From: Pycnococcus provasolii
Lineage: Eukaryota; Chlorophyta; Pseudoscourfieldiophyceae; Pseudoscourfieldiales
Reading direction: 5' to 3'
Assembly: GCA_049487715.1 (NCBI GenBank)
Contig: CP150578.1
Location: forward strand, 434,001-498,000
Length of the DNA: 64,000 bases
Part shown: positions 1 through 8,821 of the stretch, piece after piece
Layout: the number at the start of each line of letters is the position of its first letter
Position numbering within the stretch: position 1 is the stretch's first letter
Made by a program: the position numbers and the translations under genes
Notes under the pieces: model-generated
What the model was told of the DNA's origin: nothing
Database searches by the model: none
Seen by the model: the letters and a program-made list of their open reading frames with translations, nothing else

Positions 1-437
1 AGCTGCGCACGCTTCTCACGCCTTCGTTCGTCGAGGAAATTTTCGTCGCATTCGACTTCAACCTCGACCGATCGAAGGACACGTGGAAGTGGGTTCGCGC
101 CCTGGTGAAGCCGTACGAGGGGATTGAGGCTGGCACGCTGCGCCCGGCTCTCAAGGTTCTCGCTGCCGACGGTGTGATTGGTCTCCCTCTGCTCGGTTTC
201 CTGACGACGCTTAAGCGCGTTCAGGATGACGGCGAGTCTCTGCGCGCGGCTGTGAAGAGCCTGAACGAGTTCAAGGTTGCTCTTCAGGTTGCGGACGACG
301 CGGTTAAGATTCGCAAGGAGTTTGAGGAGGCTGAGCGCCTTGCGAAGGAGGAGGCTGAGCGTCTTGAGCGCGAGAAGCTGGACTACCACGAGGTTCCTCA
401 GGAAGGCGCGGAGGGCGAGGCGGCGGCGGCTGAGTAA
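1..437 (+). CDS. 3' end of an unrecognised protein (5' truncated by window edge)
   Basis: The frame is open from base 3 and ends at a TAA at 435-437, so this is the last ~144 residues of a longer protein. The first part is mixed alpha/hydrophobic. A second segment (from about base 290) is strongly charged with repeated EEAERL units, so probably coiled coil, and the tail is acidic and Ala-rich. I do not recognise the family. No GT-AG intron is needed inside the visible part. The gene runs towards the thioesterase downstream in the same orientation, with about 390 bp between them. Codon use is like that of the neighbours (C/G-ending), supporting a real exon. Confidence 0.7.
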   Translation, partial: LRTLLTPSFVEEIFVAFDFNLDRSKDTWKWVRALVKPYEGIEAGTLRPALKVLAADGVIGLPLLGFLTTLKRVQDDGESLRAAVKSLNEFKVALQVADDAVKIRKEFEEAERLAKEEAERLEREKLDYHEVPQEGAEGEAAAAE

Positions 438-828
438 ACCGTAAACCAGTTATCCATACCGGCGTAACAACCTCGATTCCTATCTTAGACTCGTATCGTA
501 TCGCATCGCATCGTATCGTGGAGTACCCACCCTGTAGGCCCAACCTACATGGAAGAAGTCTTCAAATCACCGACTCGTACCGTACCAAACTCGCCGTCGA
601 AGAATTCCTCGGCATAGAAAGTATAGACTAGTATGTAAGGACCACTTAAGGTAGCTAGGCTATCCACATCCGTCCGGGGAGGTTCGGGGTTCGGGTTAGG
701 GGTTCGGGTTCGGGTTTTCGTTTTCGGGTTCTGGGGGTTCTCTCCCGTCCCACGTGGAATGCCTTTTATGAATTCCTTGCCCCTGTCCTGTCGTCGCTCG
801 GCACACCCTGATCAGGTTCGTCATCGGC
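438..828. other. Intergenic region with telomere-like G-rich repeat
   Basis: No gene is seen. The stretch at about 677-735 is a degenerate array of GGTTCGGG and GGGTTAGGGG units lying about 95-150 bp upstream of the next ATG. Similar arrays occur upstream of other genes in this window. Just before it, 480-520 carries a short TCGTA/TCGCA pentamer repeat. Confidence 0.6.
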
Positions 829-1806
829 ATGGCGCCGCTTTGCGTTCGCTTCAAGGCTTGTGTACCTGTGGCTTTTGTTTGCTTATTGCTCTCATCTTCA
901 TGGTTGGTCTCTGGCTCCCGGCTTTCAGGAGGATTAGGATTAGAAGAGGTTGAGGTTACACTAGCGGCGAAGCCTTTAGGGGGTGCTCCCCCTGTTGTGC
1001 TCTGGCACGGCATGGGCGACACGTACTCGTCCTCAGGCATGTCTGAGATAGCCGATACCATCAAGTCTCTCACGGGGGGCGCGTTCGTGTACTCCGTGCG
1101 AATCTCCGACGACGCGTCGAAAGATCGCGAGTTTACCTTCTTAGGTGACATGAATGCCATGCTCGCGCAAGTGTGCGACGACCTCGCGAAAATACCGGAA
1201 CTGCAAGACGGTTTTAACGCCATCGGCTTCTCGCAAGGCGGACAGTTCCTGCGCGCGTACGTGCAGAGGTGCAACAAGCCACGCGTCAAAAATTTGGTGA
1301 CTATGGGCGGACAGCACATGGGCGTTTCAAACTACCCTGGGTGCCTCGGCAATAATCCAGTGTGCAGAAGTGTTCGCGCACTCCTCGAGCTTGGTGCCTA
1401 CAACCCAGCAGTGCAAAAACGGGTTGTACAAGCACAGTACTTCAGAGATACCGCGCAGTACGACGTATACCTGCGCGAGTCCATCTTCCAGGCGGACATC
1501 AACAACGAACGCTCTCAAAAGAATGCGACGTACAAAGAAAATCTCCTTAGTTTACAGCACCTCGTGTTGTACGAGTTTCAAGACGATACCACGGTGGTGC
1601 CTCGCATCTCAAGCCTGTTTGGCGAAGTCGTAAACCGGCACGTCATACCATATAACGAGACTGACCTTTACAAGGAGGACTGGATTGGACTGAAGGGACT
1701 AGACGATGCAGGTCGCCTCTTCCTGGGCGTCGTTCCTCATGCGGTGCATATGCAGATAAACTTGGATTGGTTCAAGAAGAACGTGATACAACAGTGGTTC
1801 GTGTAA
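829..1806 (+). CDS. PPT1: Palmitoyl-protein thioesterase (PPT1-like)
   Basis: Lysosomal-type thioesterase that removes palmitate from S-acylated proteins. The 325-residue protein has the length of the family. Residues ~9-30 are hydrophobic and look like a signal peptide, as expected for a vacuolar/lysosomal enzyme. The alpha/beta-hydrolase core begins with VVLWHGMGD (56-64). The nucleophile is Ser135 in GFSQGGQ. Asp253 (QDDT context) and His307 (VHMQINLDWF) fit the remaining catalytic residues of PPT1, and the GGQHMGV block after the nucleophile is also family-typical. The ATG at 829 gives the signal peptide. A second ATG at 759 is in another frame. No intron is needed. It converges with the CDK gene; the two stops are only about 20 bp apart, and both 3' ends contain TGTAA-type sequence. 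Confidence 0.93.
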   Translation: MAPLCVRFKACVPVAFVCLLLSSSWLVSGSRLSGGLGLEEVEVTLAAKPLGGAPPVVLWHGMGDTYSSSGMSEIADTIKSLTGGAFVYSVRISDDASKDREFTFLGDMNAMLAQVCDDLAKIPELQDGFNAIGFSQGGQFLRAYVQRCNKPRVKNLVTMGGQHMGVSNYPGCLGNNPVCRSVRALLELGAYNPAVQKRVVQAQYFRDTAQYDVYLRESIFQADINNERSQKNATYKENLLSLQHLVLYEFQDDTTVVPRISSLFGEVVNRHVIPYNETDLYKEDWIGLKGLDDAGRLFLGVVPHAVHMQINLDWFKKNVIQQWFV

Positions 1807-1828
1807 CTCAATCAATTACAACTCTCAA

Positions 1829-3115
1829 CTACAGGTTGTTGTCAGCCTGCGCAGGCGGAGGTGTTACGTCGGTCATCGCGACGCTCATGCCATTGGGCCT
1901 CGCCAGATGTCCAAACGGCGTCATTGCAGGTACTCCAGGTGTCGCGTGCATTGCGGCAGGAGCTTGTGCCATCTTCTCCGCTGTCTCTGGTGCATCCTCG
2001 GAAAAACGCAGACGTGCGCGCGGCATGGGCGAGATCATGTCGCCACTGTCGCGCGCGCGCTTCACGCCCGTGCTTGGCGGCGGCCGTGCCATCGTGGACG
2101 GCGGTGCTGCGGCTGGCGGTGGTGCGACACCCGCCGCGGCGGCATCGTCGCGGATCCGTTTTCTCGCCGCGGCGGGAAGTGCGAGTTTCGCCGGCGGCGT
2201 GGGTGCCGGTGCACTGGTGAAGTACGCATGCTCGAGTGCCTGCGCACACGTCGGTCTCTGGCTCGGCGCGTACGCGAGCATGCGCGCAATTAGCGCGGCG
2301 GCATTGTCTGGCACACGTGGCACGATGCGCTGCACGGTTCGCGCGAACGCGGGTGTTCCGCTTGCGGATGGCCCCGCGTTTCCCTTGTATGGCACGAAGT
2401 CGGGCAGTGCCGCGACGCCCGGCCAGCACGCCTCGTGCGGGTCGCCGAGCACGCCAAACACGCGGTCGAGCTGCTGAATATTGCTTTCTCCGGGGAAGAG
2501 CGGCTTACGGTTGTACAGCTCTCCGAGTATGCACGCCGCGGCGAAGACGTCGACCGCAGGTCCGTAGTGCCGTGCCCCGAATAGCAGCTCCGGCGCCCGG
2601 TACCATGTGGCGAACACCTGGCAGGTTAGCCTTGGGTTTGGCGATCCGTACGTTCGCGCGAGTCCAAAGTCCGCGAGTTTGAGCGTACCGTTCGAGCTTA
2701 TGAGCAGGTTGTTCGGCTTGAGGTCGCGGTGCACGACGTTCTGCGCGTGTGTGTACTTGAGCGCGGCGAGCATCATCGCGCCGTACGACTTGATGTCAGC
2801 GTCCGAGAGGATCACGGACGTGTCTTTGATGACAGCTTCGAGGTCGGAGACCATGCACTCGAAGACGAGGAATATGTTCGACTTGTGCGAGAAGACGTCG
2901 AGGAGCGGGACGACGTACGACGCGGAGTTTGGGTCTGAGCATATTTCGCGTAGGAGTTTGATTTCACGCAGCGCCGTGAAGTTGACTCCTTGTGACGACG
3001 CTCCGAGTCTTATTTTCTTGAGGGCGACGAGGCGCGCGAGCTGCTTGGAGAAGGCGGCGTGCACGACGCCGAACGTGCCCTCGCCGAGCTGGTGGCGCTT
3101 CTCGTACCGCTCCAT
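1829..3115 (-). CDS. Cyclin-dependent kinase, CDK7/CDKD-like
   Basis: Ser/Thr kinase of the CDK family, best fitting CDK-activating kinase (CDK7; plant CDKD), which phosphorylates CDK T-loops and the RNA polymerase II tail within TFIIH. The start at 3115 puts the kinase fold at residue 1. The Gly loop is GEGTFGVV (11-18), followed by the ATP lysine in ALKK (31-34). The cyclin-binding helix reads NFTALRE (45-51), close to CDK7 NRTALRE rather than PSTAIRE. HRDLKPNN has the catalytic Asp131, DFG is at 149-151, and T-loop Thr164 sits in RLTCQV followed by WYRAPE. The C-terminal ~100 residues are Ala/Pro/Arg-rich and low-complexity. The frame is open upstream to 3226 (37 extra residues), but these look like leader sequence. 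It is divergent from the RCC1-repeat gene. Confidence 0.92.
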   Translation of the reverse strand: MERYEKRHQLGEGTFGVVHAAFSKQLARLVALKKIRLGASSQGVNFTALREIKLLREICSDPNSASYVVPLLDVFSHKSNIFLVFECMVSDLEAVIKDTSVILSDADIKSYGAMMLAALKYTHAQNVVHRDLKPNNLLISSNGTLKLADFGLARTYGSPNPRLTCQVFATWYRAPELLFGARHYGPAVDVFAAACILGELYNRKPLFPGESNIQQLDRVFGVLGDPHEACWPGVAALPDFVPYKGNAGPSASGTPAFARTVQRIVPRVPDNAAALIARMLAYAPSQRPTCAQALEHAYFTSAPAPTPPAKLALPAAARKRIRDDAAAAGVAPPPAAAPPSTMARPPPSTGVKRARDSGDMISPMPRARLRFSEDAPETAEKMAQAPAAMHATPGVPAMTPFGHLARPNGMSVAMTDVTPPPAQADNNL

Positions 3116-3400
3116 GATAGGCCTGCCGACCCTCCCGATCCGGAACTCGGAAGGGGAAAGATGATTGGGCGCGGGAGGAGAGGAGAGCAAAAGGGGTTTC
3201 GAAATAGGGTACCCAAAAACCTCCACCAGTTACAGTACTTACCTCCCCTCCACCTGGGCAGGCATGGGGGACCCAGGCGAGACCTAACCCCGAACCCCGA
3301 ACCCCGAACCCTATTCGGTTTCTTTCCTTTTTCCGTTTTCGCCCTCAGAGATAGATTATTTAGGAGGCTTGTCCATTCTCTGTCCCATGCACGTCAGCGG
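3116..3400. promoter_or_regulatory. Shared upstream region of CDK and RCC1-repeat genes with CCCGAA array
   Basis: A 285-bp divergent intergenic region. At about 3285-3312 lies a tandem array of AACCCCG units, the complement of the GGGGTTCG type seen upstream of other genes. No other feature was seen. Confidence 0.45.
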
Positions 3401-4420
3401 ATGTCAGCGGATCCAGCGTTAGGAGAGTTGGCTCCAAGGACAGTTGGCCTCCAAGGACAGTTGGCGTACGATGCGCTGCGCGTCTTCGTCAACTGCCAGC
3501 GTGAACGTAGGTTAAACAAGGTGAGGGAGCGGAAACAAGCCGCGCGAAAGGCAACTGGACTGCTCGCAGCAGGTGGTCTCAGGCCCATTGATGGAGGTCA
3601 CTCGTTAGCGATACGAGTCGACGGCAGTATCGCGTGTTGGGGAAGCAGCCGCGACGGCCAGGCACCTCCCGCTGGCGTTCCGGGAAACTTCGTCGCAATC
3701 GCTGCGGGTGCTGCGCACTCGTTGGCGATACGAGTCGATGGCAGTGTCGCGTGCTGGGGAGACAATGTCAACGGCCAAGCCCCTCCCGCTGGCGTTCCGG
3801 GCAACTTCGTCGCAATCGCTGCGGGTGCGCGTCACTCGTTGGCGCTACGAGTCGATGGCAGTGTCGCGTGCTGGGGACACAATCGAAGCGGCCAGGCGCC
3901 TCCCGCTGGCGTCCCAGGCAACTTCGTCGCAATCGCTGCGGGTACCGTGCACTCTTTGGCGCTACGAGTCGACGGCAGTATCGCGTGCTGGGGAATCAAC
4001 GGCAACGACCAAGCCCCTCCCGACGGCGTTCCGGGCGACTTCGTCGCAATCGCTGCGGGTGTTGCGCACTCTTTGGCGCTACGAGTCGACGGCAGTATCG
4101 CGTGCTGGGGAGACAACACCTATGGCCAAGCCCCTCCCGACGGCGTTCCGGGCAACTTCGTCGTCGCAATCGCTGCGGGTGCGCGTCACTCGTTGGCACT
4201 ACTAGTCGACGGCAGTATCGCGTGCTGGGGAATCAACGGCAACGACCAAGCACCTCCCGACGGCGTTCTGGGTGACTTCGTCGCAATCGCTGCGGGTTTT
4301 GCGCACTCTTTGGCGCTTCGGCGCGACGGCAGTGTTGCATGCTGGGGCCGAAACCGCGAAGGCCAAGCCCCTCCCGACGGCGTCTCTGGTCCATTCAGGG
4401 TTACGCAGGCGGAGTTGTAA
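3401..4420 (+). CDS. RCC1-type repeat protein with seven near-identical 39-aa repeats
   Basis: Predicted beta-propeller built from RCC1-like repeats. Seven units from about base 3590 to 4360 share HSLA(I/L)RVDGS(I/V)ACWG and end QAPP(A/D)GVPGNFVAIAAG. This resembles the ALNR-type RCC1 repeats of bacterial and algal proteins. The repeat is 117 nt, a multiple of three, and copies are nearly identical at DNA level, so all frames look open across the array. One unit (near 4155-4165) carries an extra GTC codon (FVVAIAAG). The start at 3401 is the last ATG before the non-repeat N-terminal region (~60 residues, basic helix). TGTAA overlaps the stop. The function is unknown; protein-protein interaction or a GEF-like role are possibilities. 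Seven repeats are enough for a closed propeller. Confidence 0.8.
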   Translation: MSADPALGELAPRTVGLQGQLAYDALRVFVNCQRERRLNKVRERKQAARKATGLLAAGGLRPIDGGHSLAIRVDGSIACWGSSRDGQAPPAGVPGNFVAIAAGAAHSLAIRVDGSVACWGDNVNGQAPPAGVPGNFVAIAAGARHSLALRVDGSVACWGHNRSGQAPPAGVPGNFVAIAAGTVHSLALRVDGSIACWGINGNDQAPPDGVPGDFVAIAAGVAHSLALRVDGSIACWGDNTYGQAPPDGVPGNFVVAIAAGARHSLALLVDGSIACWGINGNDQAPPDGVLGDFVAIAAGFAHSLALRRDGSVACWGRNREGQAPPDGVSGPFRVTQAEL

Positions 4421-4987
4421 GAAGGATTTTTGATTACTCAACTTGTAACACCTCTTCAGAATTGAATGTATAGAATCTATTCATATTCAAGGTGTCATTC
4501 TACCCACTGTCACTGTCACTGTCACTGTCATCCGTCACAGGTCAAGCACCAAACGCACCGGGTTCTCGACGATGTCCTTGATGCGACGCAAGAATGTCAC
4601 CGCCTCAATCTGAACTCCTTCCCCTTAAGTCCTTACCCAGCATGTGATGACTCTGGACAGCCCGTTCCAGTCGCCTCATGAATTCTTTCTCCGCGCGTGA
4701 ATCTAACCTTAGTAAGGTACTAAGGTCATGCCCACGGGTGGCATCCATGATGCACGACATCCATGACGACGACCTTGCTGCGAAGTCTAAGTCTGTCACC
4801 CGCACGCACGTTCTCCGTCGGCGATCGTTTGCAGCAGAAGCAATTCGAAGACGGTACGTACGTGACCAGTACGAGGGTATGACGGTGTTGTTAAGGTTAG
4901 AAGTAATACCTTTCTCGAGGCTATTCTTTACTTTTTTACTACCTTATTAATCAGGACGGAAGCTTATTATTAGGCATAGTTAGTTGC
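4421..4987. other. Intergenic, no supported gene
   Basis: Contains a short CACTGT hexamer tandem repeat (about 4505-4535) and short open frames without recognisable content. TGTAACACC shortly after the RCC1 stop fits a polyadenylation signal. Confidence 0.5.
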
Positions 4988-6226
4988 TCAGAGCATCATC
5001 AGGCACGCACCCACGGCCACGGCGACTCCCATAAGCGCGCTTCCACCATGCCTCGTCGATACGCCCTCGAACGGCTTCTCCTGCGCGCCCGACAATATGC
5101 CCAGCTTGAAACCACCCAACGTCGTCCGCGTCGTCGTCGTCGTCGTCGGCACGTTCGGGGGTCGCGTCGTCGTCACGAACTTCTCAACAAAAACCTCAGG
5201 TGCCGCCGTCGTCGTCGGAGCCGCGGTGGTCGTCGGCGCCGCCGCAGGCGTGTAAGTTCCAGTTGGCATCTTCGATGGAAACTTGAACACCGAGTTGGTG
5301 ATGAGATTGTATCCATTGACATCGGAAATCTTCAGCATCGTCGGCCACCTCGAGCACGTTGCCGCGATAGAGACCGAATCAGCACATCCAAAGGCCTTGC
5401 AAGGGAGCCACTCGCTAGCGGCAGTTTGGCAGTTTGGCCAACGCGCCGGATCGTCCAGTGCGCCGAGCGCCGTGGCCAAAAGCCAGTACTGGTACTCCGA
5501 TACCATACACTTGTAGTCGCAGGTTGCGTCGTTGTTGAAGTACCAAGCAGATGGAGGATACGTCACTTCGCCACCTCCGCTCGCCACACCACGAGCTCGG
5601 TCCATGGCAAGCTCGATGGAAGACTTGTTGGTGTTGCCTACTCCGAGCTTCGCGGGGTACACGAGGCTGTAACCCGAGTCGAACAGGCCGTGCGTGATCT
5701 CCTCAAACGTCGCATCCTTGCCGTTGGAGAATATGCCGTCATTCTCGATAATCTCGGCTGGCCAGAGAGTAGTCGCCTTGAATCCCATATCCTCGACGGG
5801 CTTAACGTCGGTTTCGCAACTGCCCTCGCTTGCACATATGGCCACCGCCGCCTTCTCGCACAGCAAGCGCGCCATGACGTCGACGTTGTCCGGCACGCCG
5901 TCGTTGTCGTTGTCGAGCAGGTTCGCGAGCATTCCGGCGACGTGTGCGTTTTTCTTTTCGCTGACGTCCCCTCTCGTGAAGATGGGCATGCCAAACACGC
6001 TCGCAAACTTGTCGAAGCCCGCCTGTACGAGCACCGCCGTATCTTCCCCCGTGGTAAGTTTCGCGGGCATGTCGACGACGTCAGGTTGTTTGTTGAGTTT
6101 GGCAAACTCAACTGACGCGGCGGTCGTGTTGTGCGTTTCACAAGCTGCGCCCACCACGCTTGGAGCTACTGCCAGCGCGAGAACTAAAAAACAACGAAAA
6201 GCAGCGTGGTGGTGAGCCATCATCAT
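4988..6226 (-). CDS. Secreted, probably GPI-anchored surface protein with DxDxDG motif
   Basis: A 412-residue protein with an N-terminal signal peptide (hydrophobic ~10-28, cleavage near VVGA-AC). Its ectodomain has a DNDNDG calcium-type loop (105-110), ten or so cysteines, and a EEITHGL segment (175-181) reminiscent of, but not matching, a zinc-protease HExxH. A long Thr/Pro/Ala-rich, probably O-glycosylated stalk follows (~330-375). The C-terminal hydrophobic tail ends the protein without a charged cytoplasmic domain, as in GPI-anchor signals. I do not recognise a named family. The overall design (signal peptide, globular domain, TTT-rich stalk, hydrophobic tail) is shared with the NHL/EGF gene at 51420-53927. 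Two extra Met codons follow the first; the 6226 start gives the full signal peptide. Confidence 0.75.
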   Translation of the reverse strand: MMMAHHHAAFRCFLVLALAVAPSVVGAACETHNTTAASVEFAKLNKQPDVVDMPAKLTTGEDTAVLVQAGFDKFASVFGMPIFTRGDVSEKKNAHVAGMLANLLDNDNDGVPDNVDVMARLLCEKAAVAICASEGSCETDVKPVEDMGFKATTLWPAEIIENDGIFSNGKDATFEEITHGLFDSGYSLVYPAKLGVGNTNKSSIELAMDRARGVASGGGEVTYPPSAWYFNNDATCDYKCMVSEYQYWLLATALGALDDPARWPNCQTAASEWLPCKAFGCADSVSIAATCSRWPTMLKISDVNGYNLITNSVFKFPSKMPTGTYTPAAAPTTTAAPTTTAAPEVFVEKFVTTTRPPNVPTTTTTTRTTLGGFKLGILSGAQEKPFEGVSTRHGGSALMGVAVAVGACLMML

Positions 6227-6782
6227 ACGAATTAAAAAGATTGATCTACAAAAAGAGTAAGGACCTCAGAAGACCTCTCAGCCGCCGGGACCAGCCCTTC
6301 TTAAGTGGCTTAAGGGGCCCCCGGGGACCTCTTGGAACGGATCCTCTTCGACGAAAGACGTGAGCGAGAGACCAGGCGAGGGCGAGAGCGAGAGGGAGCG
6401 AGGGAGAGGGGAGAGCGCACGACGCATACAGTCCACTACGATAGTACAGGACTGGACTGGACTGGACTGGACAGGATTCCACACTCATCTCACTCACGGT
6501 GCCTATTAATGGCTATTATCATCGCTGGCTAATCAGGCCATTAAGGCGGCTGTAACTTGTAAGGCGGTGGTAAGAATGGCGATGGCGCAATCTCGACCAC
6601 TCCCAATCTCTCTCTCTTCTCTCTTCTTGGAAACCTTAAGCTTAATTTGTACTGTACAGTAGGAGGAAGGCTCAAGGCTGCACCACCACTCCCTCTCGGA
6701 CTGTCGGAGTCACTTGGTGTCACGGCCCCCTCTCTCTCTCTGCTATTATAAAGTTTTACCACCCTTGTATTGTTTGTTGCTT

Positions 6783-6806
6783 TTAAGGCGTGCTGTGTCG
6801 CCTTAA
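6783..6806. repeat. Short perfect inverted repeat (8-bp arms)
   Basis: TTAAGGCG at 6783-6790 and its reverse complement at 6799-6806 flank an 8-base loop. It could form a small hairpin. It lies in a region rich in TTAAGG/CCTTAA words. Confidence 0.6.
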
Positions 6807-6876
6807 GTAATAGGTTGGTAGTTAATACTTAATATTGACTGGTGTACGATACTTTTAGTGGTCTCATCCGGGATCT

Positions 6877-6927
6877 GAGTTCTGCTCATCGGATATGATA
6901 GACTAGGTTGAGTTCTGCTCATCGGAT
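6877..6927. repeat. 18-bp direct repeat
   Basis: GAGTTCTGCTCATCGGAT occurs at 6877-6894 and again at 6910-6927, a 33-bp period. No function is evident. Confidence 0.7.
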
Positions 6928-7504
6928 CGGGAGTGATTCGGGACCCGTTCGTTCTTCGTTGCTTTCTGTTGATGACACACACACTGACTGACTGACTGAC
7001 TGATTTCTATCGTAGTGATGAGTACACCTGATGAGCACCGTCCATGCATAGAGCAGTGATGAGTGAGTGAGCCTGTGAGCCTGTGTGTGTGAGGCGCCCC
7101 ATGTGTCGTCGTCCTGGACGGGGGACTGGGTCACTGGGACGACTAGTCTATGTATGCATGATTGCATGGTGGTGACGCATGGTCATGGTCAGTTTTCTTC
7201 GCCAGTTCGCTCGCTCGTCGACAGTTGACCACCCTCCTCCTCCTCCTCATTGTTGATAGGAAACACCGGCCCTTATTGCAGTTCGCGAACTCGCAAGAGC
7301 TTGCAAGGGTGCTGCAAGGGTGAGTTGAGCTTGCCTGAACCGGGTTTTGGCAGGTCCTGACCTTTACCCGGTCAACGAACTCCGTGCCTCAACGCCTCCT
7401 CATGCCTCGGCAGCGTGCCCTCCCCTCCGATACCTTAAAATATAATATGCACAATGGCGGTACATAATATCATATGTTACAAGGTAGTTAGTTGGCAATG
7501 GCTT

Positions 7505-7882
7505 TTAGTAAAAGTCGAGTTTGTCCTGAATTCGTTCGATTTTCCTCCCGAGCCTAAGTGCGGCGGTATGCAAGGCGTCAGGTGCGCGCGTGACAGGATG
7601 CGTGCTTGTGACGCTTTTCGTCGCTGCGTACCTGACGGGTGCGAGACGTGGTGCCGGCTTCGACGCGCGCGTCTTTGACGTTTGTGGTTGCGCGAGTCTC
7701 CGTTCAATCATAACCTCCTCGATGGACCGCGTTGCCATGTGCCTGAGCCTGGCCGTGTCCGCGTTCGGCGGCGTGCCGTCCGCGAGTCTCCTTGCTGACG
7801 CGATGGACATGGCGGACGGCGGCGGCGCGAGCCACGCCGCGCGGCTGTACGTCAACTGCGACTCCAGCGAAGTGCCGCTCAT
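7505..7882 (-). CDS. Small hypothetical protein (125 aa)
   Basis: From the ATG at 7882 the frame gives MSGTSLESQLTYSRAAWLAP followed by an Arg/Ala-rich helical segment (IEEVMIERRLAQ) and a C-terminal ARLGRKIERIQDKLDFY-like helix. The composition is that of an ordinary soluble basic protein rather than a translated repeat. The frame is open further upstream to 7996, but those residues look like leader sequence. I recognise no family. The opposite strand is also open (7590-7901) but encodes Cys-rich sequence of less natural composition. It is a real gene only if transcripts support it. Confidence 0.45.
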   Translation of the reverse strand: MSGTSLESQLTYSRAAWLAPPPSAMSIASARRLADGTPPNADTARLRHMATRSIEEVMIERRLAQPQTSKTRASKPAPRLAPVRYAATKSVTSTHPVTRAPDALHTAALRLGRKIERIQDKLDFY

Positions 7883-8821
7883 TACGATGGAGTGTGCGTA
7901 AAATAATACCTCGCGGAAGAATGACTGAGTGAATGAGAAAGAAGAGGCCCGGAGACGGAGAGCGAACGAACCCCGAGACGCAAGAGCCGACCTCACTCAC
8001 TCATTAGGGAGCTCAGGCGCATGGAGCAGGGCGATGCAAAGTTCAGCAAACTTCAGGAGATCAGGACCGGGAAATCGACGGAAACGAACGCACCTACCAC
8101 CATGACCACAATAAGGACCATCTGCATGAGTGCCCAGAAGCCCAGAGCCTACTATCATAGGAAGGCCTAAACTCAATCTGCGACCAAATCACTCGACCAA
8201 ATCACTCGACCAAATCACTCGACCAAATCACTCGACCACTTTTAAGTCTCTGCGAGGATTCCACGGTTGGATTCCACCAACGAGGCTCAACTCGACCTGT
8301 GTGTGTCATGAACTTGAAGGCGGTCTCCCCTCCTCCTCCTCCTCCTCTTCCTCCTCCTCCTCGTCCTGGAAAGCCTGTTGGCTCGTTCAACTGGCTCGTT
8401 CGCGCGCGCGCTTCTTCGTCCTTTTCGGGCTTTGTTGCTTTCAAACCTCATTATTGTGTGTCATTCGCGCACTCGCCAGCCCTTGTTGTGTTCGTTACCA
8501 CTTGTGTGTGTTGGCTCGCTTGTCTTGGCTCGCTTGTCTTCGTGGTGGCCTCTTCGTTGTGCTGTGCTGTGCTGTGACTTGTGAGTGCCTCTTCTTCTTC
8601 TTCTTCTTCTTGGGATTTTATTGGGTTCGGATCGCGAATCTGCTCGTTTCTTTTGTGGCTCTTAAGAGTGAGTCTTGCAAGGCCGGCTGCAGGATTACTG
8701 TCGCACGCACGATTGAATCTCGTGAAAACACACGCGTGCTCCTTGTTGTTTTCTCGTGAGACATCTCAAGCAAGCAAGCTCGCATATATGGTGCAATACG
8801 CCCTACTGGACGGTGTCAGAT
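7883..8821. other. Intergenic region with 13-bp tandem repeat and pyrimidine tracts
   Basis: No gene is supported. Contains four copies of a 13-bp unit GACCAAATCACTC (about 8182-8235), a CCT-rich tract (8328-8368), a TTGTGTGTTGGCTCGCTTG-type GCTCG tandem near 8510-8540, and a CTT run (8591-8611). The long T/C-rich stretch immediately upstream of the next gene may be its 5' leader. Confidence 0.5.
8182..8235. repeat. 13-bp tandem repeat, four copies
   Basis: GACCAAATCACTC repeated four times without variation, ending in a partial copy. Confidence 0.8.

Larger units (their letters stand above)
6227..7504. other. Long gene-poor intergenic region with short repeats
   Basis: No protein gene is supported over about 1.3 kb. 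Seen here: GAGCGAGA-rich purine tract (6340-6410), ACTGG tandem (about 6449-6470), a perfect 8-bp inverted repeat TTAAGGCG/CGCCTTAA at 6783-6806, an 18-bp direct repeat at 6877-6894 and 6910-6927, an ACTG tetranucleotide run near 6980-7002, and repeated TTAAGG words. A non-coding RNA or old mobile-element debris cannot be excluded. Confidence 0.5.

Noticed and set aside
3634-4275. Additional forward and reverse frames across the RCC1 array
   Set aside because: They exist only because the 117-nt repeat length is a multiple of three. The frame with CWG/HSLA repeats is the protein.
4988-6226. The EEITHG segment as a zinc-protease active site
   Set aside because: It lacks the second His of HExxH and no downstream ligand is evident, so no peptidase is claimed.
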